64,000 nt of DNA from Hellea balneolensis DSM 19091 (GTDB lineage Bacteria; Pseudomonadota; Alphaproteobacteria; Caulobacterales; Maricaulaceae), in contig NZ_AUAC01000003.1 of NCBI RefSeq assembly GCF_000428525.1, forward strand, positions 124,001-188,000, written 5' to 3'. The position numbers and the translations under genes are program-made. Below the pieces are notes generated by a model that did no database searches, was not told where the DNA came from, and saw nothing but the letters and a program-made list of their open reading frames with translations. Of this stretch, positions 45,246 to 54,279 are shown in pieces. The stretch's first letter is position 1; each line of letters begins with the position of its first letter.

Positions 45246-45779
45246 TTAACGATGCCAAGGCCATGAATGCACCATGCGCAACTTAATTTTTTTTTCAAAT
45301 ATATAAGGGCTTTGTTTGCCTTCACAGTCAAAAACCATACTTAATTTTACATCGTAAGGAAAAGATGACTGGTTGTAAGCAAACGGAAATTTACGGAAAC
45401 TAATCTGTCCATTTTTATATTGACCAATTTTCTTAACTAAAGGAGCTGAAACTGACTGTCCGGAACCGCTAATATCTAACAGAATGGCCCCCGAACTAGG
45501 GTCCTTTAAATACACCTCTTCAACAGTGATTGTACAACCTTTTTGCAACACCTTCTTCTTAAAAGAAAAGTCTACCAATAGATATCCAGCTCCCTCTTTA
45601 TCACCATAAATAGTGCCAGGTCCGTGTCCCATCCAGACATGCATTTTACCCCATTTAAATTTGTGCATCTCTGTTTGATAGCTTTCCACGTCGCCCGCGC
45701 ATGCAGACAACCAAAATGTAGCTACAGCTAAAATAAACAGATTGAGTGCATTTCGGAGAGGAGAGACAAAATTTCGCAT
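45246..45779 (-). CDS. Hypothetical lipoprotein inserted between lspA and DUF3035
   Basis: About 177 residues from ATG at 45779 (MRNFVSPLRN); an earlier ATG at 45797 is possible. Lipobox FWLSAC after one hydrophobic segment, so a lipoprotein. The mature part is beta-rich with a conserved-looking Cys pair (KGCTITVEEVYL, VFDCEGKQSP). No family recognised. AT-rich and on the strand opposite to lspA and the DUF3035 gene. Confidence 0.6.
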   Translation of the reverse strand: MRNFVSPLRNALNLFILAVATFWLSACAGDVESYQTEMHKFKWGKMHVWMGHGPGTIYGDKEGAGYLLVDFSFKKKVLQKGCTITVEEVYLKDPSSGAILLDISGSGQSVSAPLVKKIGQYKNGQISFRKFPFAYNQSSFPYDVKLSMVFDCEGKQSPYIFEKKIKLRMVHSWPWHR

Positions 45780-45949
45780 TTTGAATCCAAAATGCATTTT
45801 AACTTCAGTGTCAATGACTTTGTAATTTTGATATCCGCGCGTCGAATAACATAGACAGTCTTTGAGCGTCCTAAAATCGCCTCATAACGGCCGCTGGTAA
45901 TGTTCGGCATTTCGCATTCGTTAAGGTCCGCAATGCCACCGCACAACCC

Positions 45950-46020
45950 AAAGCCACTGCCGTGGCCTTATCCGACTAAAATCGATTCGCAGGATCGATT
46001 TTTAGACTTCGTCCAACGTC
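45950..46020. repeat. 71-base direct repeat, copy 1
   Basis: Starts AAAGCCACTGCCGTGGCC and ends in CAACGTC; 64 of 71 positions match copy 2 (counted by hand), with a 92-base period. Contains two dyads: CCAC-TGCC-GTGG, and CTAAAATCGAT/ATCGATTTTTAG (45976-46005), an 11-base stem with one extra T. Confidence 0.85.
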
Positions 46021-46041
46021 TCCTAAGCCCCCACACCGCCA

Positions 46042-46112
46042 AAAGCCACTGCCGTGGCCTTATTCGACTAAAATCGATTCACAGGATCGATTTTTAGGCT
46101 TTGCCCGCCGTC
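46042..46112. repeat. 71-base direct repeat, copy 2
   Basis: Second copy of the same element; hairpin arms at 46068-46097 are fully conserved while the loop changes (TTCGCAGG to TTCACAGG). Conservation of both arms with loop change suggests the structure, not a protein, is what matters. Confidence 0.85.
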
Positions 46113-46265
46113 TTCTTTGTTCTCAGAGAGAAAGATACAGACCATCCACCAAGTTTTCAGTCCTTCTGTCCATTCTCTCCGTCATCTGCATAAATAAACA
46201 TATCGTCACTTGGCGTGGGGTGTTTGTTTGGTTATGACGTGTCTGAAATTTTGGAGACTCACGAC

Positions 46266-46799
46266 ATGAGACTTAAGACTTTAATGTTAGCGGCGGCTTG
46301 CGGCGCGATGGGGCTTTCGGCCTGTACGACCACCTCCAAGGCCCTTGGCATTACAAAAAATGCGCCTAATGAGTTTAACATTTTGACCAAAGCGCCTTTG
46401 GTTGTGCCGCCGGAATATAATCTGCGCCCCCCGCAAGTCGGGACGAGCTCGGCTGATAATAATTACAGCCAGAAATCTGCGCGTGAAGCCTTGCTTGGCG
46501 ATATTGACGAGGCTGAGCCGACGCGCGGCGAAGTCGTGCTTATGTCCAAAGCGGGTGTCGGACGTGCCAATCAGGAAATTCGCTTGGAAATTGACGGCGT
46601 GAATTCCGTCGAGCGTAAATCGAAAAGCTTTTCCGACCAGGTTTTGTTTTGGAAAGACGGCAAGGTTGTAACGCCAAATGGCGCGCCAATGGATCCTGAG
46701 ATCGAAGCGCGCCGCATGGAGTCCATGCAAGCCGCCACAGGCGGCGGTGAAGTTGAGATTACGAAGCGGCCGAGCGGCCCCAAATTGCCTGGCTTATAA
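46266..46799 (+). CDS. DUF3035 lipoprotein
   Basis: 177 residues from ATG at 46266 (MRLKTLMLAAACGAMGLSACTTT), with GGAG about ten bases upstream. Lipobox GLSAC. DUF3035 pattern: NAPNEFNILTKAPLVVPPEYNLRPP, the most conserved segment, then a low-complexity helical tail ending RPSGPKLPGL. Members are alphaproteobacterial envelope lipoproteins of unknown function that usually follow lspA. The gene ends at a strong terminator just before mutL. Confidence 0.88.
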   Translation: MRLKTLMLAAACGAMGLSACTTTSKALGITKNAPNEFNILTKAPLVVPPEYNLRPPQVGTSSADNNYSQKSAREALLGDIDEAEPTRGEVVLMSKAGVGRANQEIRLEIDGVNSVERKSKSFSDQVLFWKDGKVVTPNGAPMDPEIEARRMESMQAATGGGEVEITKRPSGPKLPGL

Positions 46800-46837
46800 G
46801 CCGCTTTAGTCCACAGCGGACATGATTGAATTTCTGG

Positions 46838-46868
46838 CCTAATCGCGTCACTGCGGTTAGGCTTTTTT
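46838..46868 (+). terminator. Rho-independent terminator after the DUF3035 gene, abutting mutL
   Basis: CCTAATCGC-GTCACT-GCGGTTAGG forms a 9-base stem (one G-U pair) with a 6-base loop, followed by C and six Ts (46863-46868). The mutL GTG start is at 46870, two bases after the last T. Confidence 0.75.
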
Positions 46869-46869
46869 A

Positions 46870-48738
46870 GTGACTACAAATCCCATATCGATTCGCCGCT
46901 TGCCGCCGCAGACCGTCAACCGCATTGCGGCAGGTGAGGTGGTCGAGCGTCCGGCTAGCGTCATTAAAGAATTGGTTGAAAACGCGATTGATGCGGGGGC
47001 GACCCAAGTGGATATCCGCTATGAGGATGGCGGCCGCGCGGCTATTACCATTACCGATGACGGCAAGGGGATGAGCCCGGCGGAACTGCCCATCGCCATA
47101 GAACGCCACGCGACCTCCAAGCTCTCGCCCAATGAGGCGGGGGAGTGGGATTTGCTCAATATTCATTCCATGGGGTTTCGAGGAGAGGCGCTCCCGTCTA
47201 TCGGGTCTATTGCGCGGCTAACTATTACGTCACAAACCGAGAGCGATGACAGCGCGTGGGAAATCGCGGTGGAGGGCGGAGCGGAGTCTAAACCGCGCCC
47301 CGCGCCCCGTTTTGGACTGCATGGCACGCGGGTAAATGTGCGCGATCTGTTTTACGCCACGCCTGCGCGGCTGAAATTCCTCAAATCCGAACGCAGCGAG
47401 TCTCTCGCTATTTCTGATATCGTCAAACGCCTCGCGATGGCGAATCCTGCTGTGGGCATGACGCTCTCTAACGGAACCCGCACGACGCTGAAAGTCGCGC
47501 GGCAAAGCAATGACCAAGAGGGCCGCCTCGCACGTCTCGCCTCTATCCTCGGCGCGGATTTTGGACAAAATGCGATTGAGATTGATAAAGAGCGCGAGGG
47601 CATTCGCCTGTCGGGGTTTGCAGGGCTGCCGACTTATTCACGCGGGAATAGCCAGCATCAATTTCTATTCGTCAATGGACGGCCTGTGCGGGATAAGCTG
47701 CTCCATGGGGCGCTGCGCGGAGCCTATCAGGATTTTCTTGCGCGGGACCGCCATCCAGTTGTGGCGCTCTATATCGACCTGCCAAGTGACCATGTGGACG
47801 TGAATGTCCATCCCGCCAAAACCGAAGTGCGCTTTCGCAATCCGGGGCTGGTCAGGGGGCTTATTGTCAGCGCTATTCGCCATTCTTTGGCGGCTGCGGG
47901 GCACCGCGCAAGCACAACAGTTAGCGATTATGCGCTAGGCAAAATCCAAGCGGAACAGCCGCAATATGCATTTCAGCAAAATTATAACCGCCCCTTCTCG
48001 GGTGCGCCGATGCCCTACAGACATGATCCGGCCATGCAGCCACTCGTCGATGGGATGACAGTGAATGATTATGGCTTCTCGGCCAAAGTCGAAGAAATAG
48101 GTGAGGGATATCAGGCGGAGGGATACGTCCCCGACGCCCAACATAAAGATTTTACGGCTAATCCACTCGGCGCAGCCCGTGCACAACTTCATGAGACCTA
48201 TGTCGTCGCCCAGACAAATGACGGCATCGTCATTGTCGATCAACATGCTGCCCATGAACGTCTCGTCTATGAGCGTATGAAAATGGCTATGGCGGGTAAA
48301 GGCGTCGAGCGGCAGGCTTTGCTCATTCCCGATATCGTAGACCTAGGCGAGACCGATGCCGCGCGTGTGCTCGCCCGCGCAGACGAACTCGCCGACATGG
48401 GATTAGTCATAGAGCCCTTCGGCACAGGAGCCGTGGCCGTGCGCGAAACGCCCGCGCTTATGGGGGAGATGAATATCCAGAGCCTGCTCCGAGACCTCGC
48501 CGATGACATCAGCGAATATGACGAAGCCTTGAGCCTCAAAGAAAAGTTCGAACATGTCTGCGGCACCATGGCCTGCCACGGCAGCGTCCGCGCAGGACGT
48601 AGGCTCAACGGCGCAGAAATGAATGCGCTCCTGCGAGACATGGAAGCCACGCCCCATAGCGGGCAATGCAATCACGGCCGCCCGACTTATGTGGAGCTGA
48701 AGCTCGCGGATATTGAGCGGCTATTTGGGCGGCGTTAA
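46870..48738 (+). CDS. mutL: DNA mismatch repair protein MutL with endonuclease motif
   Basis: 622 residues from GTG (family start [25 protein letters not shown]). GHKL ATPase motifs: [32 protein letters not shown]. The C-terminal domain carries [12 protein letters not shown] from residue 457, the DQHA-x2-E-x4-E metal motif of nicking MutL proteins, together with ACHGSVRA (about 568) and QCNHGRPT (about 599), the other metal-site motifs. So strand discrimination should be by MutL nicking, as in bacteria without MutH. The only in-frame start sits at the base of the preceding terminator's T-run. Confidence 0.96.
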   Translation: MTTNPISIRRLPPQTVNRIAAGEVVERPASVIKELVENAIDAGATQVDIRYEDGGRAAITITDDGKGMSPAELPIAIERHATSKLSPNEAGEWDLLNIHSMGFRGEALPSIGSIARLTITSQTESDDSAWEIAVEGGAESKPRPAPRFGLHGTRVNVRDLFYATPARLKFLKSERSESLAISDIVKRLAMANPAVGMTLSNGTRTTLKVARQSNDQEGRLARLASILGADFGQNAIEIDKEREGIRLSGFAGLPTYSRGNSQHQFLFVNGRPVRDKLLHGALRGAYQDFLARDRHPVVALYIDLPSDHVDVNVHPAKTEVRFRNPGLVRGLIVSAIRHSLAAAGHRASTTVSDYALGKIQAEQPQYAFQQNYNRPFSGAPMPYRHDPAMQPLVDGMTVNDYGFSAKVEEIGEGYQAEGYVPDAQHKDFTANPLGAARAQLHETYVVAQTNDGIVIVDQHAAHERLVYERMKMAMAGKGVERQALLIPDIVDLGETDAARVLARADELADMGLVIEPFGTGAVAVRETPALMGEMNIQSLLRDLADDISEYDEALSLKEKFEHVCGTMACHGSVRAGRRLNGAEMNALLRDMEATPHSGQCNHGRPTYVELKLADIERLFGRR

Positions 48739-48760
48739 CAAAGTTAATGAAAACTAGTAT

Positions 48761-49183
48761 TTAAACTTCCCGCTCATAGTTCTGCAAATCAAGGACTTCA
48801 CTTTTAATAATAGCCTCAGTTATTGAAATGACTGGGTCGTTTGGAGTAAGTTTATTTCTTCCAAGCAGTACGTCTTTCCAGCCCCGGTATTTGTCAAATT
48901 GAACTAGAAATCCAATTGGTTCGTCGTCAATCACTGGTTCTTCTGTTTCAGGATGAGTATCAACAAATGCTATAGCGCCGACCATGTAGTTTTGGCCATC
49001 TATTTTTGTATCGAAATACCAACCCCAATCTTCTGTCTCAACTTCATCAAATGTCTCATGACCGCGTTGTTTAAAGTTTTGGCGAAGCATTTCAGCTAAC
49101 GAATGTCCAAAAATTAGATTGATATCATTACGAGGCTCATTGATGATATCGAATTGCTTCGATTCAAAGGTTAAAAGTGTCAT
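48761..49183 (-). CDS. Uncharacterised acidic protein
   Basis: 140 residues from ATG at 49183 (MTLLTFESKQFDIINEP), with GAGG at good spacing; a longer start at 49228 has none. Acidic, no signal peptide: FGHSLAEMLRQNFKQRGHETFDEVETEDWGWYFDTKIDG, IGFLVQFDKYRGWKDVLLGRN. The pattern resembles small single-domain proteins that bind other proteins, but no family is recognised. AT-richer than mutL; converges on mutL with a 22-base gap. Confidence 0.65.
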   Translation of the reverse strand: MTLLTFESKQFDIINEPRNDINLIFGHSLAEMLRQNFKQRGHETFDEVETEDWGWYFDTKIDGQNYMVGAIAFVDTHPETEEPVIDDEPIGFLVQFDKYRGWKDVLLGRNKLTPNDPVISITEAIIKSEVLDLQNYEREV

Positions 49184-49330
49184 AATTTGCCTCTTTTTGT
49201 TCGTTTGAAAGAGGGATACACGAAACAATCTAAGTTTTGATTTACGACTTTACACAATTGTTATTTTTTCTGCGAAAGTCTGGTCAGTACGATAGGAATG
49301 TAACTCGTTATCAATGTAGAGTTCTAGTCT

Positions 49331-50110
49331 ATGAGCCCACTCTCAAAAAAGAATCTGAAAGCAGCCGTGATAGAATATCTGCCGCTGGCGTTTGGATTGC
49401 GTATCCCGGGATTTATCAGAATCCATTTTCGCTATTTTGCCAGCAATCCTTTTATCTGGCTCGTGCTTGTCATTGCGCCTTTCATCATCGGCCTTATGAC
49501 ATTGTCGATGATGAACCAACACTGGGAAGAGGTGGCCCTATCGGGATGGCAGCGCTTTTTCATCGTTCTTTTTATCATCGCGATTGCGTTTTATTTTGCG
49601 GAACGTCACCGTAAATTCCGCCGTTTCTACGTGATAGCTATTCCCGGAATGGTGATCCTTAACGGACTGTTTCGGTTTGTGTTTGATGGCGGACATCTCT
49701 TTGGCGGAATTGTTACTTTTGCTATTTTAGCCCTTATACCCGCTTGGATATTGGCTCACTTTTCTATGGGCATGGGCTACCGGATGCTTAGTAATGGCGC
49801 GGATAAAAATTACCGCCCGGGGCGAGATCTTTATATGCAAGGGCATTATACCAAAGCGTTTTTACATTTAGAGCCTGCGGCCAAACGCGGCCACATGAAG
49901 AGTCTTTACCTGATGGGGCATGCCTGTGAGAATGGTCATGGCCGTCCGCAAGATAAAATCAAAGCCGCCCGCTTTTACGATAGATCAGCCAAAAAGGGTT
50001 ACCGCAAAGCTCATGCGGCCTTTGAAGCCTTATTTAAGAGTTTCAGCGCGAAAGAGGTTGAGGCTTATGAAGCTGACCTTGAGATTAAGGGTCATGAGGA
50101 GCTGTTCTGA
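49331..50110 (+). CDS. Membrane protein with Sel1-like repeats
   Basis: 259 residues. Three or four hydrophobic segments in the first 155 residues (FIWLVLVIAPFIIGLMTLS, FFIVLFIIAIAFYFA, FVIAIPGMVILNG-like, ILALIPAWILAHF), then a soluble C-terminal part with Sel1/TPR-like helices: DLYMQGHYTKAFLHLEPAAKRGHMKSLYLMGHACENGHG. The Sel1 half is cytoplasmic or periplasmic depending on topology. Function unknown; such proteins often act as adaptors. Confidence 0.75.
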   Translation: MSPLSKKNLKAAVIEYLPLAFGLRIPGFIRIHFRYFASNPFIWLVLVIAPFIIGLMTLSMMNQHWEEVALSGWQRFFIVLFIIAIAFYFAERHRKFRRFYVIAIPGMVILNGLFRFVFDGGHLFGGIVTFAILALIPAWILAHFSMGMGYRMLSNGADKNYRPGRDLYMQGHYTKAFLHLEPAAKRGHMKSLYLMGHACENGHGRPQDKIKAARFYDRSAKKGYRKAHAAFEALFKSFSAKEVEAYEADLEIKGHEELF

Positions 50111-50235
50111 CTGTGTTTAATGTATACGGTGATGTAAATCGCCTTTAGTGAAATTCAGTCTGCCAAAATCGCGACGATAGCCACGGATATCGCAAGGCTC
50201 ATTTTCGACACAATATTTGACGGCTAATACCCTGC

Positions 50236-51594
50236 TTATTTCACCGCCGCTTGAAATTCTATTGTAAAGCTACTCGGGGTTAATGTGCCTTCGCTCATGC
50301 TACCTTTGGGGGCTATGCAGATAAATGTGATGTCTGGGTCATAAGTTCCAGAAGGCGTATCAGAACACGCTGCAAAATTAGCTGGCGCAGTTACAGATTT
50401 AGAAAAAGCCAAATCCGTAACAGGGTTAAATGTTAGCCCGCTATCATTATCTATAAAACTTACAGACCCCGTTTTAAAACTGAGCTCAGCGGGCATGGCG
50501 TCAATAATTTCAAGGCTATCTGTATCAATGGCGCCGCTTCCTGAATTCTCAACGTTAATGTCATAAACAACGTCACTGCCGGGAATGGCATAAGGGCTAG
50601 AATTTCCCGAATACATCTTAACGTCTTTATTAGCAGTCATATTTGGCGCTTGATTGTTATCAAAAATCCAATAACCAACATTCTCGGATGTATGAGTTCG
50701 AGTCTTATCACCAGCGACAACTTCTTCATCAATCGCCCAGCTGATTTGGTTAGAGGGAAGGGGATCGTTACCATAAAGGACAGCCCACCCACCTTGACCC
50801 CCATCCTCGCCTTGCTGTGTAAGAATGCCGATGTCAAAATCACCTGAGACCGTGTAATTATAGGGTGGATTATTGCCAACGCCCGCACCGCTATCCGGTC
50901 CTACGGCGGCAGCGAACGAGATATCATTGACTGTGCCGCTACTGGCTTCGATGACAATATAGCCCAGTGTTTCAGCCGCGCGGGAGCCGTTAATTTGGCC
51001 AATATGTTTGCCCACACATATACCGTCCGCTTGACCTGAAAAGAATGCGCCATTGCCGCGCGAGTCGCAATCATAGTTCCAAAATACACTCGCATTTGCA
51101 TCGTTGAAGCTCATGACCTGTCCGACAACATGTGGATTGGCATATGTTTGAGTGATATCTGATGACACGTCTTCATTATTGATATTTCCCCATCCGCCCG
51201 GAACCGAAAGCCCGCTTGTTTGATCGGAAATTACCTTGCGGGCTTCGTATTTAAGCCCGCCGCTATTATAAGCGCCTTCGTCGGAAATAACGCAATGTAC
51301 GTCAGATGGTGTCACGACAGAGCTATTTTCATATTGCTGAATGCGAAGCTGAAAGCTGGTAGAGGTAATATTTTGTATGCGGGTTACGACGGGCGGCGAA
51401 GCTGCGCTGGGCAAGTTATAGGTACAGACAACTATCGCATCACTATAAGTATTTTCCAGAGCGACAGTTTGCCAAGCCGCTCCCACATTTGGAACACGCT
51501 TTAATTCCAAATTATCGGTCATTATTTGCCCATATGCGGGCGCACTCATCATCAATAAGCCCGGGCAAATCATAGATAATAATTGCCGCATCAT
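50236..51594 (-). CDS. Secreted beta-rich protein with C-terminal DUF11-like repeat
   Basis: 452 residues. Signal peptide ends APAYG-Q. Residues about 30-90 (NVGAAWQTVALENTYSDAIVVCTYN, VVTRIQNITSTSFQLRIQQYE) follow a repeat often seen in secreted surface proteins of bacteroidetes and proteobacteria (H-type-lectin-like strand pattern). The C-terminal 110 residues (PGSDVVYDINVENSGSGAIDTDSLEIIDAMP) match the DUF11 conserved-repeat fold. No enzyme motif seen; likely cell surface or matrix. Adjacent to GH16 on the same strand, 149 bases apart. Confidence 0.72.
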   Translation of the reverse strand: MMRQLLSMICPGLLMMSAPAYGQIMTDNLELKRVPNVGAAWQTVALENTYSDAIVVCTYNLPSAASPPVVTRIQNITSTSFQLRIQQYENSSVVTPSDVHCVISDEGAYNSGGLKYEARKVISDQTSGLSVPGGWGNINNEDVSSDITQTYANPHVVGQVMSFNDANASVFWNYDCDSRGNGAFFSGQADGICVGKHIGQINGSRAAETLGYIVIEASSGTVNDISFAAAVGPDSGAGVGNNPPYNYTVSGDFDIGILTQQGEDGGQGGWAVLYGNDPLPSNQISWAIDEEVVAGDKTRTHTSENVGYWIFDNNQAPNMTANKDVKMYSGNSSPYAIPGSDVVYDINVENSGSGAIDTDSLEIIDAMPAELSFKTGSVSFIDNDSGLTFNPVTDLAFSKSVTAPANFAACSDTPSGTYDPDITFICIAPKGSMSEGTLTPSSFTIEFQAAVK

Positions 51595-51669
51595 AACATA
51601 AGTATATTTTACGCTTTATTTACTAGGACTGAATGACTGTGCCTAATGCCGTTAAACAGATTTAACCAT

Positions 51670-51707
51670 AAATTGACCTGTTTAGGTGGAAGTCTGTCTG
51701 TCAATTT
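51670..51707. repeat. Inverted repeat between GH16 and the surface protein gene
   Basis: AAATTGAC (51670-51677) and GTCAATTT (51700-51707), 22 bases apart, within the 149-base gap. Possible regulatory dyad upstream of the surface-protein gene on the minus strand; a terminator is less likely since no T-run follows directly. Confidence 0.3.
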
Positions 51708-51743
51708 GAGCTAATTTTTCCCAAAACTGTTAAAAATAGGGAT

Positions 51744-52607
51744 TTACTCTCTCAGTTGATAAATCCGCACATAATCTATTTCCATCCGTGCGGGGACAGC
51801 TTTTTTGCTTATGCCTTTCTTCCCGCCCCACGTTCCGCCTATGGCCATGTTCAGAATAATGTGGTGAGGGCGATCAAAAGGCCAGCTGCTTTCGCCCTGG
51901 CCGTCATTCTCATAACGAAAATAATCTTGGCCATCCATAGCCACGGTGATGGTTTCAGGCGTCCATAAAAGACTATGGGTGTGAAAGGCCTTGCAAGCTG
52001 TTTTTACCTTTAAGGTTTCCCCGACTTGGTTGTTAAGTAGGTGATTATAGTCGCCAGTATGTACCGTTGCGTGGAATCGTTTTTTATCGTGGCCGACATA
52101 TTCCATAATATCGATTTCGCCGCTATCGGGCCACGCACCAGGCTCTTCAGGCAATGTCCAAATGGCGGGCCATAAACCACGCCCGCACGGCATTTTTGCG
52201 CGGATTTCAAAATAGCCATATTGCCAAGCGCTCTTGCCTTTGGTGTAGAGACGGGCAGAGCTATAGTCCTGTCCGCCGTAATCCATAAAATCTTTCAATA
52301 CATCGCCATCTTTATGCGCTTCGATAATAAGATGGCCTTTTTCGATACGTGCATTTTTGGCACGGCTTTCTGAATAATATTGTTCCTCTTCATTCCACCA
52401 CCCATCTTTATTGCGGTAAGTATCATAAGCCCATTTCGCGGGGTCAGGCAGGCCTTCAACCTCAAATTCATCAGACCAGACCAAGCCATAGCCTTGGGGC
52501 AGAGCAGGAACCAGTTGGTCCGTGGCCTGTGCCATGGCTGCTGCACAGCAGCAGAGTGCAAACAAAGCCAAGGCTGTATGAGTGAGGGCGTATAAAATGG
52601 TTCTCAT
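51744..52607 (-). CDS. Secreted GH16 beta-glucanase/laminarinase-like glycoside hydrolase
   Basis: 287 residues; signal peptide with Cys-rich core ending AAMAQ. Catalytic block GEIDIMEYVG: Glu164 nucleophile, Asp166, Glu169 acid/base, the canonical E-x-D-x-x-E of GH16. Other family parts: LVWSDEFEVEGLPDPAKW at the N-terminus, WPAIWTLPEE, and WPFDRPHHIILNMAIGGTWGG near the C-terminus. The EIDIME form is that of laminarinase-type rather than kappa-carrageenase enzymes, consistent with algal beta-1,3-glucan as substrate. No carbohydrate-binding module. Confidence 0.93.
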   Translation of the reverse strand: MRTILYALTHTALALFALCCCAAAMAQATDQLVPALPQGYGLVWSDEFEVEGLPDPAKWAYDTYRNKDGWWNEEEQYYSESRAKNARIEKGHLIIEAHKDGDVLKDFMDYGGQDYSSARLYTKGKSAWQYGYFEIRAKMPCGRGLWPAIWTLPEEPGAWPDSGEIDIMEYVGHDKKRFHATVHTGDYNHLLNNQVGETLKVKTACKAFHTHSLLWTPETITVAMDGQDYFRYENDGQGESSWPFDRPHHIILNMAIGGTWGGKKGISKKAVPARMEIDYVRIYQLRE

Positions 52608-52675
52608 TATAGAATGATAGCGGTGTTTTTACGCGGGACAAGACTGTTTCATTCGTGCCGAGCCCGAGACAGACC

Positions 52676-53236
52676 CTAAGCCAGACGCATAAACAAAACC
52701 CGCGCCGCACCCCATGTCTTATCGGCGAGGACTTCAAAGCCTCTTGGGTCTAATTCCGCGTCTTTGCTTTCTTCTAAAATAATAATGCCATTTTCGGCTA
52801 TCAGGTCATAGTCTTTTAGGCGTCTCAGCACAGGTTTCCACATCCCCTTATTGTAAGGCGGGTCCATGAAAATATGGGTAAAGGGGCCGCGGAGATTTCC
52901 GGGCGCGATCTTAAGCTTGGTTGCGTTATGACGGTGCAAACGTGTGCAGCCAAAGAGGCCCATCTTATCGACATTTTCTCTGATAGCGCCGCGGGCTTTG
53001 GGCTCGGTTTCAACGAAAAGGCAGAACGCCGCCCCGCGCGATATCGCTTCTAATCCAAGTGCTCCGCTACCGGCAAATATATCCGCAACAATAGCGCCTT
53101 CAAGCTGCGGCGCCCAATCCGCATGGGCAAGAATATTGAAAATAGACTCGCGTGTTTGATCACTGGTCGGGCGTGTGTCTTTACCTGAAGGGGTGGCAAT
53201 ATTTCTGCCGCGAAGTATGCCTGAAACTATCCGCAT
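52676..53236 (-). CDS. rsmD: 16S rRNA (guanine966-N2)-methyltransferase
   Basis: 186 residues. MRIVSGILRGRNIATPSGKDTRPTSDQTRESIFNIL start, SAM-binding VADIFAGSGALGLEAISRGA, and the amino-methylase motif DPPY at residues 125-128. Methylates G966 in small-subunit rRNA. Shares a base with the rluB stop, so it is translated from the same mRNA. Confidence 0.95.
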   Translation of the reverse strand: MRIVSGILRGRNIATPSGKDTRPTSDQTRESIFNILAHADWAPQLEGAIVADIFAGSGALGLEAISRGAAFCLFVETEPKARGAIRENVDKMGLFGCTRLHRHNATKLKIAPGNLRGPFTHIFMDPPYNKGMWKPVLRRLKDYDLIAENGIIILEESKDAELDPRGFEVLADKTWGAARVLFMRLA

Positions 53237-54243
53237 TATTTACGCCGCCCGGCTGGCTTGTTTGCTGTAGGCTTTCCTTTTGCGCTGCCCTTAAAATTCA
53301 TCTTACGTCCACCGCTTGAGCCTCCGCCGTAACCGCTGCCGCCAGACTTATTTTTCTTGGCTGGCTTATGTGCAAATTTACCACGGCCCGTTGGCGCCGG
53401 CTTTCCGTCGTCTTTCTTCCCGTCTTTGGCGAAGCGTTTTGCGCTGGCATGGGTGCCGCGCTTAGGTTTAGACACGCGCTGTCCTTGAGGGCGCGCTAGT
53501 GGTTCAGGCACATCGATAAGGTGCCCGACCTGTTGTCGCAGAACACGGGCTTTGACTTCTTCGACCTCGCCTTTATCTAAATTGCCTAATTGGAAGGGAC
53601 CGTAAGACACACGAATGAGGCGGTTCACGTGCAGACCAAGCGTATCGAGTGCGCGGCGCACTTCACGATTCTTTCCCTCGCGCAAGATCACGGCAATCCA
53701 TACATTATCACCTTTCTGGCGTTCAAGCTCGGCTTCAATCGGGCCCGTTAGAATACCGTCAATTTTTATACCAGCTTTCAGCCCATCTAAATCGGCTTGG
53801 GTTACATGACCATAGGCTCTGACGCGGTATTTACGTTGCCACGCCGTGCTAGGCAGCTCTAACTGCCGCGCGAGTTCACCGTCATTGGTGAGCAGCAAAA
53901 GGCCTTCTGATGTAATATCCAAACGGCCAATAGAAATGACGCGGCCCATCTCTTCGGGCAAGCTGTCAAACACCGTCTCGCGGCCCTTTTCATCTTTGTG
54001 CGACGTCACAAGGCCGTCTGGTTTATGATAGCGCCAAAGCCGCGGCGGCTCTTTATCCGCGATTGGGTTATTGTCAAATAATACCACATCTTTCTCTGTG
54101 ACCTTAAAGGCTGGCGTGGTTAGGGTTTTGCCATTGACCTTAATGCGTCCGGCTTCAATCAGCTTCTCGGATTCACGCCGCGAGGCGACACCTGAGCGGG
54201 CGAGGAATTTTGCGATGCGTTCGCCGTTGGGATTAAATTCCAT
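53236..54243 (-). CDS. rluB: RsuA/RluB-type ribosomal pseudouridine synthase
   Basis: 335 residues from ATG at 54243 (MEFNPNGERIAKFLARSG), preceded by AAGG; the longer open frame would overlap tadA. N-terminal S4 domain, then the synthase core: GRLDITSEGLLLLTNDGELARQLE (catalytic Asp), REGKNREVRRALDTLGLHVNRLIRVSYGPFQLG. The last 80 residues are a Lys/Gly/Pro-rich basic tail, typical for RluB homologues. Modifies 23S rRNA; RluB versus RluE/RsuA cannot be resolved by eye. Divergent from tadA with only 36 bases between starts. Confidence 0.9.
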   Translation of the reverse strand: MEFNPNGERIAKFLARSGVASRRESEKLIEAGRIKVNGKTLTTPAFKVTEKDVVLFDNNPIADKEPPRLWRYHKPDGLVTSHKDEKGRETVFDSLPEEMGRVISIGRLDITSEGLLLLTNDGELARQLELPSTAWQRKYRVRAYGHVTQADLDGLKAGIKIDGILTGPIEAELERQKGDNVWIAVILREGKNREVRRALDTLGLHVNRLIRVSYGPFQLGNLDKGEVEEVKARVLRQQVGHLIDVPEPLARPQGQRVSKPKRGTHASAKRFAKDGKKDDGKPAPTGRGKFAHKPAKKNKSGGSGYGGGSSGGRKMNFKGSAKGKPTANKPAGRRK

Positions 54244-54279
54244 GGTTGACCTTATTCGCCGCTCATATGAAGAGGGCAT

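Larger units (their letters stand above)
45798..46265. other. 468-base spacer with duplicated element
   Basis: No credible gene. It holds the two 71-base repeats listed separately, each ending in a strong hairpin, and a GGAG ribosome site at its right end for the DUF3035 gene. The reading frame that can be drawn through the repeats (45900-46097) has no ribosome site and encodes only the repeat. Confidence 0.6.

Noticed and set aside
45900-46097. Frame through the repeat spacer
   Set aside because: Encodes the 71-base repeat twice, no ribosome site; repeat structure, not protein, explains it.
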